A DNA stretch of 64,000 nt from Streptomyces sp. NBC_00690 (GTDB lineage: Bacteria; Actinomycetota; Actinomycetes; Streptomycetales; Streptomycetaceae). The notes under the pieces are model-generated. The model saw only the letters and a program-made list of their open reading frames with translations. It searched no databases and had not been told where the DNA came from. Shown here piece after piece: positions 36,611-45,347 of the stretch. The translations under genes and the position numbers were made by a program. Positions within the stretch are counted from its first letter, which is position 1, and each line of letters opens with the position of its first letter. The stretch is taken from contig NZ_CP109009.1 in assembly GCF_036226685.1 (NCBI RefSeq), forward strand, positions 2,170,001 to 2,234,000. Reading direction: 5' to 3'.

Positions 36611-37269
36611 TCGGTCCCCAGGTAGTAGCCGGCGCTGATGGCGGTCTGCACCAGCCGTGGTTCGCCGAGCTTCTTGCGCAGGGTGTGCACCACGAGGCGT
36701 ACGGCGTTGGTGAACGGATCGGCATGGACGTCCCATGCCTTGTCCAGGAGGTACTCGGCGCTCAGCACACCGCCGTCGGCACGCATCAGAAGCTCCAGTA
36801 CGGCGAGTTCCTTGGCGGTCAGCCGCACCTCGGTGCCGGCGCGGGTGACCCGGCGGCGGTGGGTGTCATAGGTGATGTCGGCGAAGGCGAGGACCGGGGC
36901 GTGGGCCATGGGGCTGCGGCGGTACAGGGCCCGCAGCCGGGCGACCAGTTCGGGGAAGTCGAAGGGCTTGGCGAGGTAGTCGTCGGCGCCCAGGCCGAGC
37001 CCTTCGACCTTGTCGCCCAGCCGCCCGGCGGCGGTGAGCATGAGGACGCGACAGCCGATGTCCATGGCGACGATCCGACGGCACACCTCGTCGCCGTGCA
37101 CCTCGGGCAGGTCCCGGTCCAGGACCACCGTGTCGTAGTCGTAGACCGTGATCCGCTCCAGGGCGGTGGCTCCGTCGTGCACCACGTCGACCGCGATGGC
37201 CTCCCGCCGCAGCCCGATCTCCAGGACCCGGGCCATGTACTGCTCGTCCTCGACCACCAGCACGCGCAC
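36607..37269 (-). CDS. OmpR-family response regulator
   Basis: A 220-residue two-domain regulator. Receiver: VLVVEDEQ (acidic pocket), VVLDRDLPEVHG (phospho-acceptor Asp, about 52), LTAAG (Thr) and YLAKPFD (Lys). C-terminal winged helix: RAGTEVRLTAKELAVLELLM (in part), TNAVRLVVHTLRKKL and SAGYYLG. I choose GTG 37269 (VRVLVVEDEQ) with AAAAGG upstream; an ATG 24 bases earlier adds MKRKGCRR and lacks a ribosome site. It precedes the kinase gene in the same operon and is divergent from the ABC transporter, with an inverted repeat between them that could be its operator. Confidence 0.92.
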   Translation of the reverse strand: MRVLVVEDEQYMARVLEIGLRREAIAVDVVHDGATALERITVYDYDTVVLDRDLPEVHGDEVCRRIVAMDIGCRVLMLTAAGRLGDKVEGLGLGADDYLAKPFDFPELVARLRALYRRSPMAHAPVLAFADITYDTHRRRVTRAGTEVRLTAKELAVLELLMRADGGVLSAEYLLDKAWDVHADPFTNAVRLVVHTLRKKLGEPRLVQTAISAGYYLGTE

Positions 37270-37344
37270 CCGTCGACAACCTTTTCTTTTCATTAATTCA
37301 CGGAGGGGTTACTGACCGGTGAGAATTCCGGCCTCAACCGTCTT

Positions 37345-37363
37345 ATCAAACGGCCTGTTTGAT
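37345..37363. promoter_or_regulatory. inverted repeat in the divergent RR/ABC promoter region
   Basis: ATCAAAC-N5-GTTTGAT, a perfect 7-bp inverted repeat, midway between the response-regulator start and the ABC permease start (75 bases each way). The position suits binding by the response regulator. It is AT-rich against its background, so chance is unlikely but not excluded. Confidence 0.5.
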
Positions 37364-37437
37364 CGGTGTATGAGACCTGCTGTGCCGCCCTCGCCGGCAA
37401 ACACCCTTCAAAACCCCTCCTACTTAGCGTGCTGTCC

Positions 37438-38883
37438 ATGAATCTGTTCAAACGGGCCTGGTGGCGGCTGGCTGGCCATCCGGGCAAGACGACCATGCTG
37501 ATCGGACTGTTCTTCGTCATCTGCACCCTGGTCCTGTCGGGCTTTCTGATCCAGTCCGCGGCGGCGCGGGCCGCGGCCTCGGCCAAGGAGAGCGTGGGCG
37601 TGGTGGTGACGATGCAGCTGGATGTGAACGCCCTGATCAACTCGGGTGGCGCCGGCGAGCCGACCGGTCCCCAGGGCGGCACCATCGGACCCGAGGGTGA
37701 TCTGCGCACCGGTCTGGTGGACAAGATCTGCACATCGTCTGTCGTCGCACAGTGCAACTACATATCGGAGTCAGCCGCCGCCCCCACCGACCGGATCGGG
37801 CTGCACCAACCGGTGGCACCGCCGAGCGGTCAGGACACCACGATCACGGACCTTTTCAAGGCGGACGGAATCCGCGACCTCAACTCGGTCGCCAATTTCC
37901 GCAATGGCGATTCGAAGCTCATCTCCGGTTCCGGTATCAAGCCGGACAGCAAGGCGGACATGATCGTCGTCGAGGAACGGATGGCGAAGCGCAACCGACT
38001 CAAAGTCGGCGACAAGATCACGCTCAGGGCGGGCACGATCGACCAGAAGACGGCCGCGATGAGCACCGAGAAGGTCGAATTCACCGTCCGCGGAATCTAC
38101 AAGAACAACACGGCGGACACCGGCTCGTACGTCCCGGCGATCGCAGCCCCCGCGAACCACGTCTACGTCACTCCGGCAGGCGCGACCCGGCTCGCCGCCA
38201 AGGACCCGACCGCGGGCGGAGCCGTGGTCTGGTCGGCGACCTTCACCCTGCGCGACCCCGGCGACCTGGGCCGACTGAAGTCGGACGCGAAGGCGGCGGG
38301 GGCGGACCTGAAGATCTTCCCGTTCAGCGTCAACGACAAGCAGTACCGGACCCTGGTCGGCCCGATCAACAAGACGGCGGACTTCGCCGCGGTCACGGTC
38401 TGGCTGGTCGCGGTCGCGGGGACCGTCATCCTGGCCCTGGTCATCGCGTCCAACATCCGCGAGCGCCGCAAGGAGATGGGCATCCTGCTCTCCCTCGGCG
38501 AGAAGAAGCCCAAGCTGCTCGGTCAGCAACTGGTGGAGGTGACCGTCTGCGCACTCCTCGCGATCGGCCTCGCCGCGGCGGGCAGCCAGTTCATCGCCGA
38601 GGGCATCGGCGGCCGACTCCTGGCGGGCCAGGTCTCCTCGGCCAAGGACTCAGCCGACGACGAGGGCCCGGGGCAGGACCTGTCCGACCCGACCGGCGGC
38701 GCCAACAAGCGCGATCAGGGCCCGGACGTCAAGCCCATCGACACGATGAACATCCGGCTCGGTGCGGGCGACATCGGCAATGTGGGGGCCATGGGCCTCG
38801 GCATCGCCGCGCTGGCCACGATCGTCCCCGGCATCCGGGTCCTGCGACTCAACCCCCGCGACATCCTCACGAAGGGCGACTGA
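37438..38883 (+). CDS. FtsX-like ABC transporter permease
   Basis: A 481-residue permease of the MacB/FtsX type. An N-terminal helix (about 15-40, TTMLIGLFFVICTLVLSGFLI in part) is followed by a large extracytoplasmic domain (about 45-315) with a mixed strand-helix fold and two Cys (KICTSSVVAQCNY). The C-terminal part has an FtsX core: three helices (about 320-345, 375-400, 455-475) with IRERRKEMGILLSLGEKK between the first two, which is the coupling segment to the ATPase. The last helix precedes LRLNPRDILTKGD. ATG 37438 fits the family start. With the ATPase it likely exports or mechanically removes a compound from the envelope. Confidence 0.9.
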   Translation: MNLFKRAWWRLAGHPGKTTMLIGLFFVICTLVLSGFLIQSAAARAAASAKESVGVVVTMQLDVNALINSGGAGEPTGPQGGTIGPEGDLRTGLVDKICTSSVVAQCNYISESAAAPTDRIGLHQPVAPPSGQDTTITDLFKADGIRDLNSVANFRNGDSKLISGSGIKPDSKADMIVVEERMAKRNRLKVGDKITLRAGTIDQKTAAMSTEKVEFTVRGIYKNNTADTGSYVPAIAAPANHVYVTPAGATRLAAKDPTAGGAVVWSATFTLRDPGDLGRLKSDAKAAGADLKIFPFSVNDKQYRTLVGPINKTADFAAVTVWLVAVAGTVILALVIASNIRERRKEMGILLSLGEKKPKLLGQQLVEVTVCALLAIGLAAAGSQFIAEGIGGRLLAGQVSSAKDSADDEGPGQDLSDPTGGANKRDQGPDVKPIDTMNIRLGAGDIGNVGAMGLGIAALATIVPGIRVLRLNPRDILTKGD

Positions 38884-38884
38884 C

Positions 38885-39598
38885 GTGACCCCGACGACCG
38901 ACCGAGGCCCCGTGCCCACCTCCACCTTCACCCCGATCCTTCAGCTCACCGGTCTGAGCCGCGCCTACCAGTCGGGCAACACCCGCCGCACCGTCCTCAA
39001 GGACGTCAACTACTCGTTCGAGCAGGGCCGGATGTACTCCGTGATCGGCCCCTCCGGCAGCGGCAAGACCACCCTCCTCTCGCTCGCAAGCGGACTCGAC
39101 TCACCCACCACGGGCAGCGTCCGCTTCCGGGGCGACGACATCGCAGGGATCGGCCTCGGCCGGTACCGCAACCGGCACGTGGCCACGGTCTTCCAGTCGC
39201 TGAACCTCCTCACGTACATGACGGCCGTCCAGAACATCACCTCCGCGATGGAGATCACCGGCGTGAAGGGCGTCCCCAGGAAGCAGCGCGCCGCCGAGCT
39301 CCTGGGTCTGCTCGGCGTGGAGGAGGCTGACCGGCACCGCAAGACGCTGGAGCTCTCCGGCGGACAGCAGCAGCGGGTGGCCATCGCCCGCGCCCTGGCG
39401 TGCGAGGTCGACATCCTCTTCGCCGACGAACCCACCGGCAGCCTCGACCAGGACACCGCGGCCGGGATCATCGAGGTGTTCAGGAAGCTGGCGCACGACA
39501 CCGGGAAGTGCGTGATCCTCGTGACCCACTCCCGGGAGGTCGCGGACGCGTCCGACGAGGTGATCCGGCTGAAGCGGGGCAAACTCTCGACGATCTGA
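38885..39598 (+). CDS. ABC transporter ATP-binding protein (MacB/LolD type)
   Basis: A 237-residue ATPase of the MacB/LolD type. Walker A GPSGSGKTTLLSLASGL (about 50-66), Q-loop VFQSLNLLTYMT, signature LSGGQQQRVAIARAL (about 155), Walker B ILFADEPTGSLD and H-loop VTHSREVAD are intact. GTG 38885 lies one base past the permease stop (TGACGTG), so translation is coupled. The substrate is unknown; neighbours (two-component system upstream, divergent) suggest envelope stress or antimicrobial peptide defence. A strong terminator follows the stop. Confidence 0.93.
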   Translation: MTPTTDRGPVPTSTFTPILQLTGLSRAYQSGNTRRTVLKDVNYSFEQGRMYSVIGPSGSGKTTLLSLASGLDSPTTGSVRFRGDDIAGIGLGRYRNRHVATVFQSLNLLTYMTAVQNITSAMEITGVKGVPRKQRAAELLGLLGVEEADRHRKTLELSGGQQQRVAIARALACEVDILFADEPTGSLDQDTAAGIIEVFRKLAHDTGKCVILVTHSREVADASDEVIRLKRGKLSTI

Positions 39599-39621
39599 GC
39601 CGGCGCGGCCCGCACGGTCGT

Positions 39622-39652
39622 GACGCCCCCGGGGCAGTGCCCCGGGGGCGTC
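39622..39652. terminator. terminator after the ABC transporter operon
   Basis: GACGCCCCCGGGGC and GCCCCGGGGGCGTC form a perfect 14-bp stem with a three-base loop, 23 bases past the ATPase stop. It ends the permease-ATPase transcript. Confidence 0.88.
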
Positions 39653-40132
39653 GAAGAAGGACGTGAGCACCTCGTCGCGAGGCCAGCTGGCACCGCAACA
39701 CTGAGCGGGCCGGGGGCGGTCGTTCGTGAGTCGCGCACCCTCTCGACTTGTAGTCCGAAAACCGAAAACGGAAAACCGGGCAGCTTCAAGCGACAGGGAC
39801 ACATCAAGAATACGATCGATGCATTCGATAAACCCACTCGACATTACGGGCATCGATTCACAACAGGGTTTATTGATGGCAGGTTTCCCTATCTCGTCTG
39901 CCCCCATAGCTTCACCCTAAACGCATGAGTTTCATCAATATTCACAAGGCCGATATCGAGATGTGACCGACCCCACAGGGCGCCCCAAAAATCCCTTTGG
40001 CACCCCACAAAATGGGCGATAGCTCCACCGTTCATGATCGGTTCTCGCGCCCACGCGATAACACATATCCCGATCTCACCCAACCCCTCTCCTCCATGCA
40101 TTTTTAGAATTTGCTCGGTAAATTACTGGGGC
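39653..40132 (+). promoter_or_regulatory. AT-rich 480-base leader of the ectoine operon
   Basis: No gene. The stretch is clearly AT-richer than the rest of the window. It holds three heptamer-like units (CCGAAAA, CCGAAAA, CGGAAAA at 39755-39775), an inverted repeat ATAAACCC/GGGTTTAT (39828-39835 and 39866-39873), and near the start codon TTGCTCGGTAAATTACTGGGG. Salt-induced ect promoters and, in some actinobacteria, GlnR control of ect are known; which elements matter here is unknown. Confidence 0.6.
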
Positions 40133-40726
40133 ATGACCGCCGCACAGGAAGACCTTGTACGAGCCACCCCGTCGAGCGAATTCATAACCGTTGAGCCCCC
40201 GCGAGTGGAGGATGGAGCCGCGCTTTGGCGCATTGCCCGCGACTCCGAGGTGCTCGACCTCAACTCCTCGTACAGCTATCTGCTGTGGTGCCGTGACTTC
40301 TCCGCCACCTCACTTGTGGCGCGAGCTCCCGACGGAGAGCCGATCGCCTTCGTCACCGGGTACGCCCGACCCGATCGTCCGACGACCCTCGTCGTCTGGC
40401 AGATCGCCGTGGACGACGCCTTCCGTGGCCGAGGGCTCGCCGGAGTGCTGCTCGACGCGCTGACCGCCAAGGTCACGGGCGACCGGGGGATCAGCGAGGT
40501 CGAGACCACGATCACCCCCGACAACACCGCGTCCGACCGACTCTTCACCGCCTACGCCCAGCGCCACGGCGCCCGGGTGGAACGCGAAGTCCTCTTCGAC
40601 GACACGCTGTTTCCCGACGAGCCGCAGCCCCAGTCCCCGCAGGGGCAAGCGGGGCAGGCACCGGGGCAGCCCACAGGGGCACACCAGCCGGAAGTCCTCT
40701 ACCGGATCGGCCCGCTCGGCCACTGA
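40133..40726 (+). CDS. ectA: L-2,4-diaminobutyrate N-acetyltransferase
   Basis: A 197-residue GNAT-fold acetyltransferase, the second step of ectoine synthesis: acetyl-CoA acetylates diaminobutyrate to N-gamma-acetyl-diaminobutyrate. The CoA-binding pattern VDDAFRGRGLAGVLLDALTAKV (in part, about 88-109) and WRIARDSEVLDLNSSYSYLLWCRDF (in part) at the start are typical of EctA. The last ~30 residues are a Gln/Pro-rich tail. ATG 40133 gives the canonical start, about 15 residues longer than the shortest EctA. It is the first gene of the ectABCD operon. Confidence 0.95.
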   Translation: MTAAQEDLVRATPSSEFITVEPPRVEDGAALWRIARDSEVLDLNSSYSYLLWCRDFSATSLVARAPDGEPIAFVTGYARPDRPTTLVVWQIAVDDAFRGRGLAGVLLDALTAKVTGDRGISEVETTITPDNTASDRLFTAYAQRHGARVEREVLFDDTLFPDEPQPQSPQGQAGQAPGQPTGAHQPEVLYRIGPLGH

Positions 40727-40878
40727 CCGCGGCCCGGCCCTCCGCTCCCTCACGACCTTCGCACCCCGTCCCCGCAGGTGCGCGTCCCGCACCGGCAGTT
40801 CGCCGGCTCCCCGGCGGGATGCCCGCACCCACTCGGCCAACTCGCGAACTCGACCAACAGGACCCCCTGGAGACCACT

Positions 40879-42147
40879 GTGACCATCACCCCGCCCGCCC
40901 TGAGCGTCTTCGAAACCCTCGAATCGGAGGTGCGCAGCTACTGCCGCGGCTGGCCCGCCGTGTTCGACCGGGCCCAGGGCAGCCAGTTGCACGACGAGGA
41001 CGGCCACACCTACCTCGACTTCTTCGCCGGCGCAGGCTCGCTCAACTACGGCCACAACAACCCGGTACTCAAACGCGCCCTCATCGACTACATCGAGCGC
41101 GACGGCATCACCCACGGCCTAGACATGGCCACCACCGCGAAACGGGCGTTCCTGGAGTCGTTCCAGAACATCGTCCTGCGCCCGCGCGACCTGCCGTACA
41201 AGGTGATGTTCCCCGGCCCGACCGGCACCAACGCCGTGGAGGCGGCGCTGAAGCTGGCCCGCAAGGTGAAGGGCCGTGAATCGGTCGTCTCCTTCACCAA
41301 CGCCTTCCACGGCATGTCCCTGGGCTCGCTCGCCGTGACCGGCAACGCCTTCAAGCGGGCCGGTGCCGGAATCCCCCTCGTCCACGGCACTCCGATGCCG
41401 TTCGACAACTACTTCGACGGTCAGATCCCGGACTTCATCTGGTTCGAGCGACTGCTGGAGGACCAGGGCTCGGGGCTCAACAAGCCCGCCGCGGTGATCG
41501 TGGAGACCGTCCAGGGCGAGGGCGGCATCAACGTCGCCCGGGGTGAGTGGCTGCGCGCGCTCCAGGCACTGTGCGAACGCCAGGACATGCTGTTGATCGT
41601 CGACGACATCCAGATGGGCTGCGGCCGTACCGGTGGCTTCTTCTCCTTCGAGGAGGCGGGCATCACGCCGGACATCGTCACCCTGTCCAAGTCCATCAGC
41701 GGCTACGGAATGCCCATGTCGCTCTGCCTCTTCAAGCCGGAGTTGGACATCTGGGAGCCGGGCGAGCACAACGGCACGTTCCGCGGCAACAACCCCGCCT
41801 TCGTCACCGCGGCGGCAGCGCTCGACACCTATTGGGCGGACGGGCAGATGGAGAAGCAGACCCTCGCCCGCGGCGAACAGGTGGAGCAGGCCCTGCTGGG
41901 CATCGCGGCCGAGAACGCCGACGCCGGCGTCTCCTTCCGGGGCCGTGGACTGGTGTGGGGCCTGGAGTTCGAGGACACCTCACGCGCCTCGGCGATCTGC
42001 GCCCGCGCCTTCGAGTTGGGGATGCTGCTGGAGACCTCAGGTCCCCAGAGCGAGGTGGTCAAGCTGCTGCCCGCGCTGACCATCTCCCCCGAGGAATTGG
42101 ACCAGGGCCTGCGCATCCTCGCCCGCAGCGTCCGCGAGACCGGCTGA
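40879..42147 (+). CDS. ectB: L-2,4-diaminobutyrate transaminase
   Basis: A 422-residue class III (omega) aminotransferase that converts aspartate-semialdehyde and glutamate to diaminobutyrate, the first ectoine step. [19 protein letters not shown] at the start is the EctB signature; [35 protein letters not shown] (in part), [30 protein letters not shown] (Asp) and [14 protein letters not shown] (Schiff-base Lys, about 278) follow. GTG 40879 is the best start, with GGAG upstream; the gap to ectA is 152 bases, so it may carry an extra ribosome-loading leader. Confidence 0.96.
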   Translation: MTITPPALSVFETLESEVRSYCRGWPAVFDRAQGSQLHDEDGHTYLDFFAGAGSLNYGHNNPVLKRALIDYIERDGITHGLDMATTAKRAFLESFQNIVLRPRDLPYKVMFPGPTGTNAVEAALKLARKVKGRESVVSFTNAFHGMSLGSLAVTGNAFKRAGAGIPLVHGTPMPFDNYFDGQIPDFIWFERLLEDQGSGLNKPAAVIVETVQGEGGINVARGEWLRALQALCERQDMLLIVDDIQMGCGRTGGFFSFEEAGITPDIVTLSKSISGYGMPMSLCLFKPELDIWEPGEHNGTFRGNNPAFVTAAAALDTYWADGQMEKQTLARGEQVEQALLGIAAENADAGVSFRGRGLVWGLEFEDTSRASAICARAFELGMLLETSGPQSEVVKLLPALTISPEELDQGLRILARSVRETG

Positions 42148-42230
42148 ACACCCCACCCCGAGGGCGGCTCTCCCCCGTCGACGCAGGGGGAGGCGTCCGC
42201 CCCACCATCGAGGAAAGGCAGCGAAGCACT

Positions 42231-42629
42231 GTGATCGTCCGCTCGTTCAAGGACATCGAGAACACCGAGCGCCATGTGAGATCGGCCTCCGGGACCTGGG
42301 AGAGCAAGCGCATCGTGCTCGCCAAGGAGAAGGTGGGCTTCTCGCTCCACGAGACCGTCCTGTACGCGGGCACCGAGACGTCGATGTGGTACGCGAACCA
42401 CATCGAGGCGGTGCTCTGTGTGGAGGGCGAGGCTGAGCTCACCGATGACGAGACCGGCGAGACCCACTGGATCGAGCCCGGCACGATGTATCTGCTCGAC
42501 GGCCACGAGCGCCACACCCTGCGTCCCAAGACCGACTTCCGCTGCGTCTGCGTCTTCAACCCGCCCGTGACCGGGCGCGAGGACCACGACGAGAACGGCG
42601 TCTATCCACTGCTCACCGAGGAGGGCTGA
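42231..42629 (+). CDS. ectC: L-ectoine synthase
   Basis: A 132-residue cupin that closes N-acetyl-diaminobutyrate into ectoine. [27 protein letters not shown] opens the family (in part); [26 protein letters not shown] (in part) carries the metal-binding Glu/Tyr/His residues of EctC, and [16 protein letters not shown] closes the cupin. GTG start at 42231 with AGGAAAGG about ten bases upstream. It is separated from ectB by 83 bases and from ectD by three, so it belongs to the ect operon. Confidence 0.96.
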   Translation: MIVRSFKDIENTERHVRSASGTWESKRIVLAKEKVGFSLHETVLYAGTETSMWYANHIEAVLCVEGEAELTDDETGETHWIEPGTMYLLDGHERHTLRPKTDFRCVCVFNPPVTGREDHDENGVYPLLTEEG

Positions 42630-42632
42630 ATC

Positions 42633-43529
42633 ATGACGACCGCACCCGTACGCACCGATCTCTACCCGACCCGAGGCGTGGGGGAGGTGATGACCCCGCG
42701 CCAGGACCCGGTGGTCTGGTCCGCGCCCGGCGCGCCCGGGCCCATCGTCCCGGGCGATCTGCGGGGCTACGAACGCGACGGATTCCTCACCGTCGAGGAC
42801 ATGATCTCCGACGACGAGGTCGCGATCTACCACTCCGAGATGGAACGGCTGATCGCCGACCCGACCGTCCGCGCCGACGAGCGCTCGATCATCGAGCCCA
42901 AGTCGCAGGACGTGCGGTCAGTCTTCGAGGTGCACAAGCTCAGTGCGATCTTCGCCGCCCTCGTCCGCGATGAGCGCGTGGTCGGCCGGGCCCGCCAGAT
43001 CCTCGGCTCGGACGTCTACGTCCACCAGTCACGCATCAATGTGAAGCCCGGCTTCGGCGCGTCCGGCTTCTACTGGCACTCGGACTTCGAGACCTGGCAC
43101 GCCGAGGACGGGCTGCCGAACATGCGGACCGTGTCGGTGTCCATCGCCCTGACCGAGAACCGGGACACCAACGGCGGGCTGATGATCATGCCCGGGTCGC
43201 ACCGGACCTTCCTGGGGTGCGCGGGCGAGACCCCGAGCGACAACTACAAGAAGTCGCTCCAGATGCAGGACGCCGGCACCCCTTCGAACGAGGCGCTGAC
43301 CCGGTACGCCCAGGAGCACGGCATCCGGCTGTTCACCGGGCGGGCCGGCTCGGCGACCTGGTTCGACTGCAACTGCATGCACGGCTCGGGCGACAACATC
43401 ACGCCCTACGCCCGCAGCAATGTGTTCATCGTCTTCAACAGCGTGGAGAACGCGGCGGTCGAGCCGTTCGCGGCTCCCGTGCCGCGTCCGGACTTCATCG
43501 GCGCCCGGGACTTCACGCCCATTCGATGA
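42633..43529 (+). CDS. ectD: ectoine hydroxylase
   Basis: A 298-residue Fe(II)/2-oxoglutarate dioxygenase that turns ectoine into 5-hydroxyectoine. The EctD signature is present: GFYWHSDFETWHAEDGLPNMR (in part), with HxD iron ligands, and CMHGSGDN (distal His) near 248; NRDTNGGLMIMPGSHRTFLG is the 2-oxoglutarate/substrate region. Ribosome site GAGGAGGG lies in the end of ectC. The gene closes the operon; a 16-bp perfect terminator follows. The strain should thus make hydroxyectoine as a stress protectant. Confidence 0.96.
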   Translation: MTTAPVRTDLYPTRGVGEVMTPRQDPVVWSAPGAPGPIVPGDLRGYERDGFLTVEDMISDDEVAIYHSEMERLIADPTVRADERSIIEPKSQDVRSVFEVHKLSAIFAALVRDERVVGRARQILGSDVYVHQSRINVKPGFGASGFYWHSDFETWHAEDGLPNMRTVSVSIALTENRDTNGGLMIMPGSHRTFLGCAGETPSDNYKKSLQMQDAGTPSNEALTRYAQEHGIRLFTGRAGSATWFDCNCMHGSGDNITPYARSNVFIVFNSVENAAVEPFAAPVPRPDFIGARDFTPIR

Positions 43530-43565
43530 ACGCGACGGTCGTGGTACGGGCCTGATGAACGCCGC

Positions 43566-43604
43566 GGCGGGGCCGGTCCGGGTGGCGTCCGGACCGGCCC
43601 CGCC
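43566..43604. terminator. terminator at the end of ectABCD
   Basis: GGCGGGGCCGGTCCGG pairs with CCGGACCGGCCCCGCC, a perfect 16-bp stem with a seven-base loop, between the ectD stop and the convergent alkene-reductase stop. It can serve both transcripts. Confidence 0.9.
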
Positions 43605-43613
43605 TGCTGTCCA

Positions 43614-44690
43614 TCAGACGGTGCTCAGCACCGGATAGTCGATGAAGCCCTCGTCGCCACCGCCGAAGAAGGCGGTCGGGACGGGGGCGTTGTACGGACC
43701 CTCGCTCTGCAACCGGACCGGAAGGTCGGGGTTGGCGAGGAAGAGGGAGCCGAAGGCGATGATGTCGGCGACACCCTCCGCGATGAGGGGCAGGGCGGCG
43801 TGGTCGGTCGGACCCTCCGTGGCCGGGTTCAGCACCACGGTTCCGCGGTACTGACGACGCAGTTCCAACGTGATCTCGCGGGCCTTCTCGTTCGCCTCGG
43901 AGATGTGCACATAGGCCAGGCCCAGCGGGTCAAGCTCGCGGATCAGAGCCGGGTAGACCTCGTGGGCGTCGGTCTCGGCGATGTCGTTGTACTCATTGCG
44001 CGGCGACAGTCGGATACCGGTGCGGTCCGCACCGATCGCGGCAACCACGGACCGGGTGACCTCGGTGGCGAAACGAATGCGGTTCTCCACCGAACCGCCC
44101 CACTCGTCGGTGCGCTGGTTGGTGTTCGACGCCAGGAACTGCTGGATCAAGTAGCCGTTGGCACCGTGCAGTTCGACGCCGTCGAATCCCGCCTCGACCG
44201 CGTTGCGCGCACTGTGGGTGAACTCCTCGACGACCTCCGGGATCTCGGCGGTGTCGAGCGCACGGGGCGGCAGGAAGTCCTTGGGCCCCTCGTGGGTGAA
44301 GAGCTGTCCGGCAGCGGCGACCGCGGAGGGGGCGACGCTGGAGCGGCCGTCGGGGAAGAGCGAGGGATGGCCGATGCGTCCGGAGTGCATCAACTGGGCG
44401 AAGATCTTTCCACCCTTGGCGTGCACCGCGTCCGTGACCCGGCGCCAGGCGGCGACCTGCTCATCGCTGTGCAGTCCCGGGGTGTCGGGGTAGCCCTGTC
44501 CGGTGATCGAGGGCTGGATGCCCTCGGTGATGATCAGGCCGGCGCCGGCTCGTTGCGCGTAGTACTCGACGACCGAGTCGGTCGGCGTCAGGCCGGGGCC
44601 GAAGGCACGACTGCGGGTCATGGGGGCCATGGCGATGCGGTTCGCCAGCTTCTTGCCCGAAAGGTCGATCGGGTCGAACGCGGTGGTCAT
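43614..44690 (-). CDS. Old Yellow Enzyme-family alkene reductase
   Basis: A 358-residue FMN-dependent OYE-family enzyme that reduces activated C=C bonds with NAD(P)H. FDPIDLSGKKLANRIAMAPMTRSRA (in part) opens the family; FAQLMHSGRIGHPS, GFDGVELHGANGYLIQQFL (in part; substrate His-Asn pair) and TDEWGGSVENRIRF (in part) are typical. C-terminal FGSLFLANPDLPVRL holds the FMN phosphate. The start ATG 44690 has GGAG seven bases upstream. It is divergent from a MarR gene, with two shared operators between, so MarR likely represses it until an electrophile or phenolic compound appears. Confidence 0.93.
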   Translation of the reverse strand: MTTAFDPIDLSGKKLANRIAMAPMTRSRAFGPGLTPTDSVVEYYAQRAGAGLIITEGIQPSITGQGYPDTPGLHSDEQVAAWRRVTDAVHAKGGKIFAQLMHSGRIGHPSLFPDGRSSVAPSAVAAAGQLFTHEGPKDFLPPRALDTAEIPEVVEEFTHSARNAVEAGFDGVELHGANGYLIQQFLASNTNQRTDEWGGSVENRIRFATEVTRSVVAAIGADRTGIRLSPRNEYNDIAETDAHEVYPALIRELDPLGLAYVHISEANEKAREITLELRRQYRGTVVLNPATEGPTDHAALPLIAEGVADIIAFGSLFLANPDLPVRLQSEGPYNAPVPTAFFGGGDEGFIDYPVLSTV

Positions 44691-44713
44691 CAGGACTCCA
44701 GAAAGGATATATG

Positions 44714-44770
44714 TGGTCGGCCAAGTATTCCGCCGGGAGTCACTGTAGCGCATTTACTTGGTCGGCCAAG
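44714..44770. promoter_or_regulatory. two MarR-type operators between the alkene reductase and marR genes
   Basis: TGGTCGGCCAAG at 44714-44725 and CTTGGTCGGCCAAG at 44757-44770 share a core of CTTGG-N4-CCAAG inverted arms and lie 45 bases apart. Both are within the 156-base divergent promoter region, next to likely start sites for the two genes. Confidence 0.7.
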
Positions 44771-44846
44771 GTAAAGTTTTCCTTGGAGGCGCTGCCCGAC
44801 GTTCGGGGACACTGTTCGCACGGCAGCCCACCAGCGAGGAGTCCCG

Positions 44847-45347
44847 ATGAAACCCGAGGCAGTCGCCGACCCCGTCTGTTCCGAGCCGCTGTCCGCCTGC
44901 GCGCTGGGCGGGCCGGTGAGCCGTTCCCTGTCCCGTACCGCCCGACTGCACCGCATGGCAGCGGCCAAACTACTCAAGGGGTTGGAGCTCTACCCGGGGC
45001 AGGAGTCCTTGATGATCCAGCTGTGGAACGCCGGGCCGCTGCGCCAGGCCGACCTAATCAAGACGCTGGAGCTCGATCCGTCGACCGTCACCAAGATGCT
45101 GCAACGACTCGAACAGGCCGGACACGTCCGCCGTCGACCTGACCCGGCCGACCGCAGGGCCGCACTGGTGGAGGCGACCACCGAGAGCTGTGAGCTCAAC
45201 GCGGCGGTACAAGAGGCCATGACCGAGCTGGAAGGGCGCACCCTGGCCGGACTGGACGAGGATGAGCGCGAGGAGCTGGTGCGGCTGCTCGGCAAGGTGG
45301 AGTCCAATCTCTGCACCCAGACCATGGACTGCCGCGACGACAGGTAG
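44847..45347 (+). CDS. MarR-family transcriptional regulator
   Basis: A 166-residue MarR-family dimeric repressor. Winged helix: LELYPGQESLMIQLWNAGPLRQADLIKTLELDPSTVTKMLQRLEQAGHVRRRPDPADRRAALV (in parts), with the recognition helix STVTKMLQRLEQAG and wing RRPDPADRRA. The C-terminal helix (about 125-155) forms the dimer. A short N-terminal extension carries two Cys (PVCSEPLSACALGG) that could sense oxidation, as in OhrR/QorR-type regulators. It is divergent from the alkene reductase and likely binds the two operators between them. Confidence 0.9.
   Translation: MKPEAVADPVCSEPLSACALGGPVSRSLSRTARLHRMAAAKLLKGLELYPGQESLMIQLWNAGPLRQADLIKTLELDPSTVTKMLQRLEQAGHVRRRPDPADRRAALVEATTESCELNAAVQEAMTELEGRTLAGLDEDEREELVRLLGKVESNLCTQTMDCRDDR

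Noticed and set aside
37752..38888. Long Arg/Gly-rich frame overlapping the FtsX gene
   Set aside because: Composition ([11 protein letters not shown]) is typical of the second-frame shadow in high-GC genes; the permease frame has membrane helices and a coherent FtsX core.
39653..40132. Small genes in the ect leader
   Set aside because: Short frames begin here but show no ribosome site with good spacing and no recognisable product; the base composition suits non-coding sequence.
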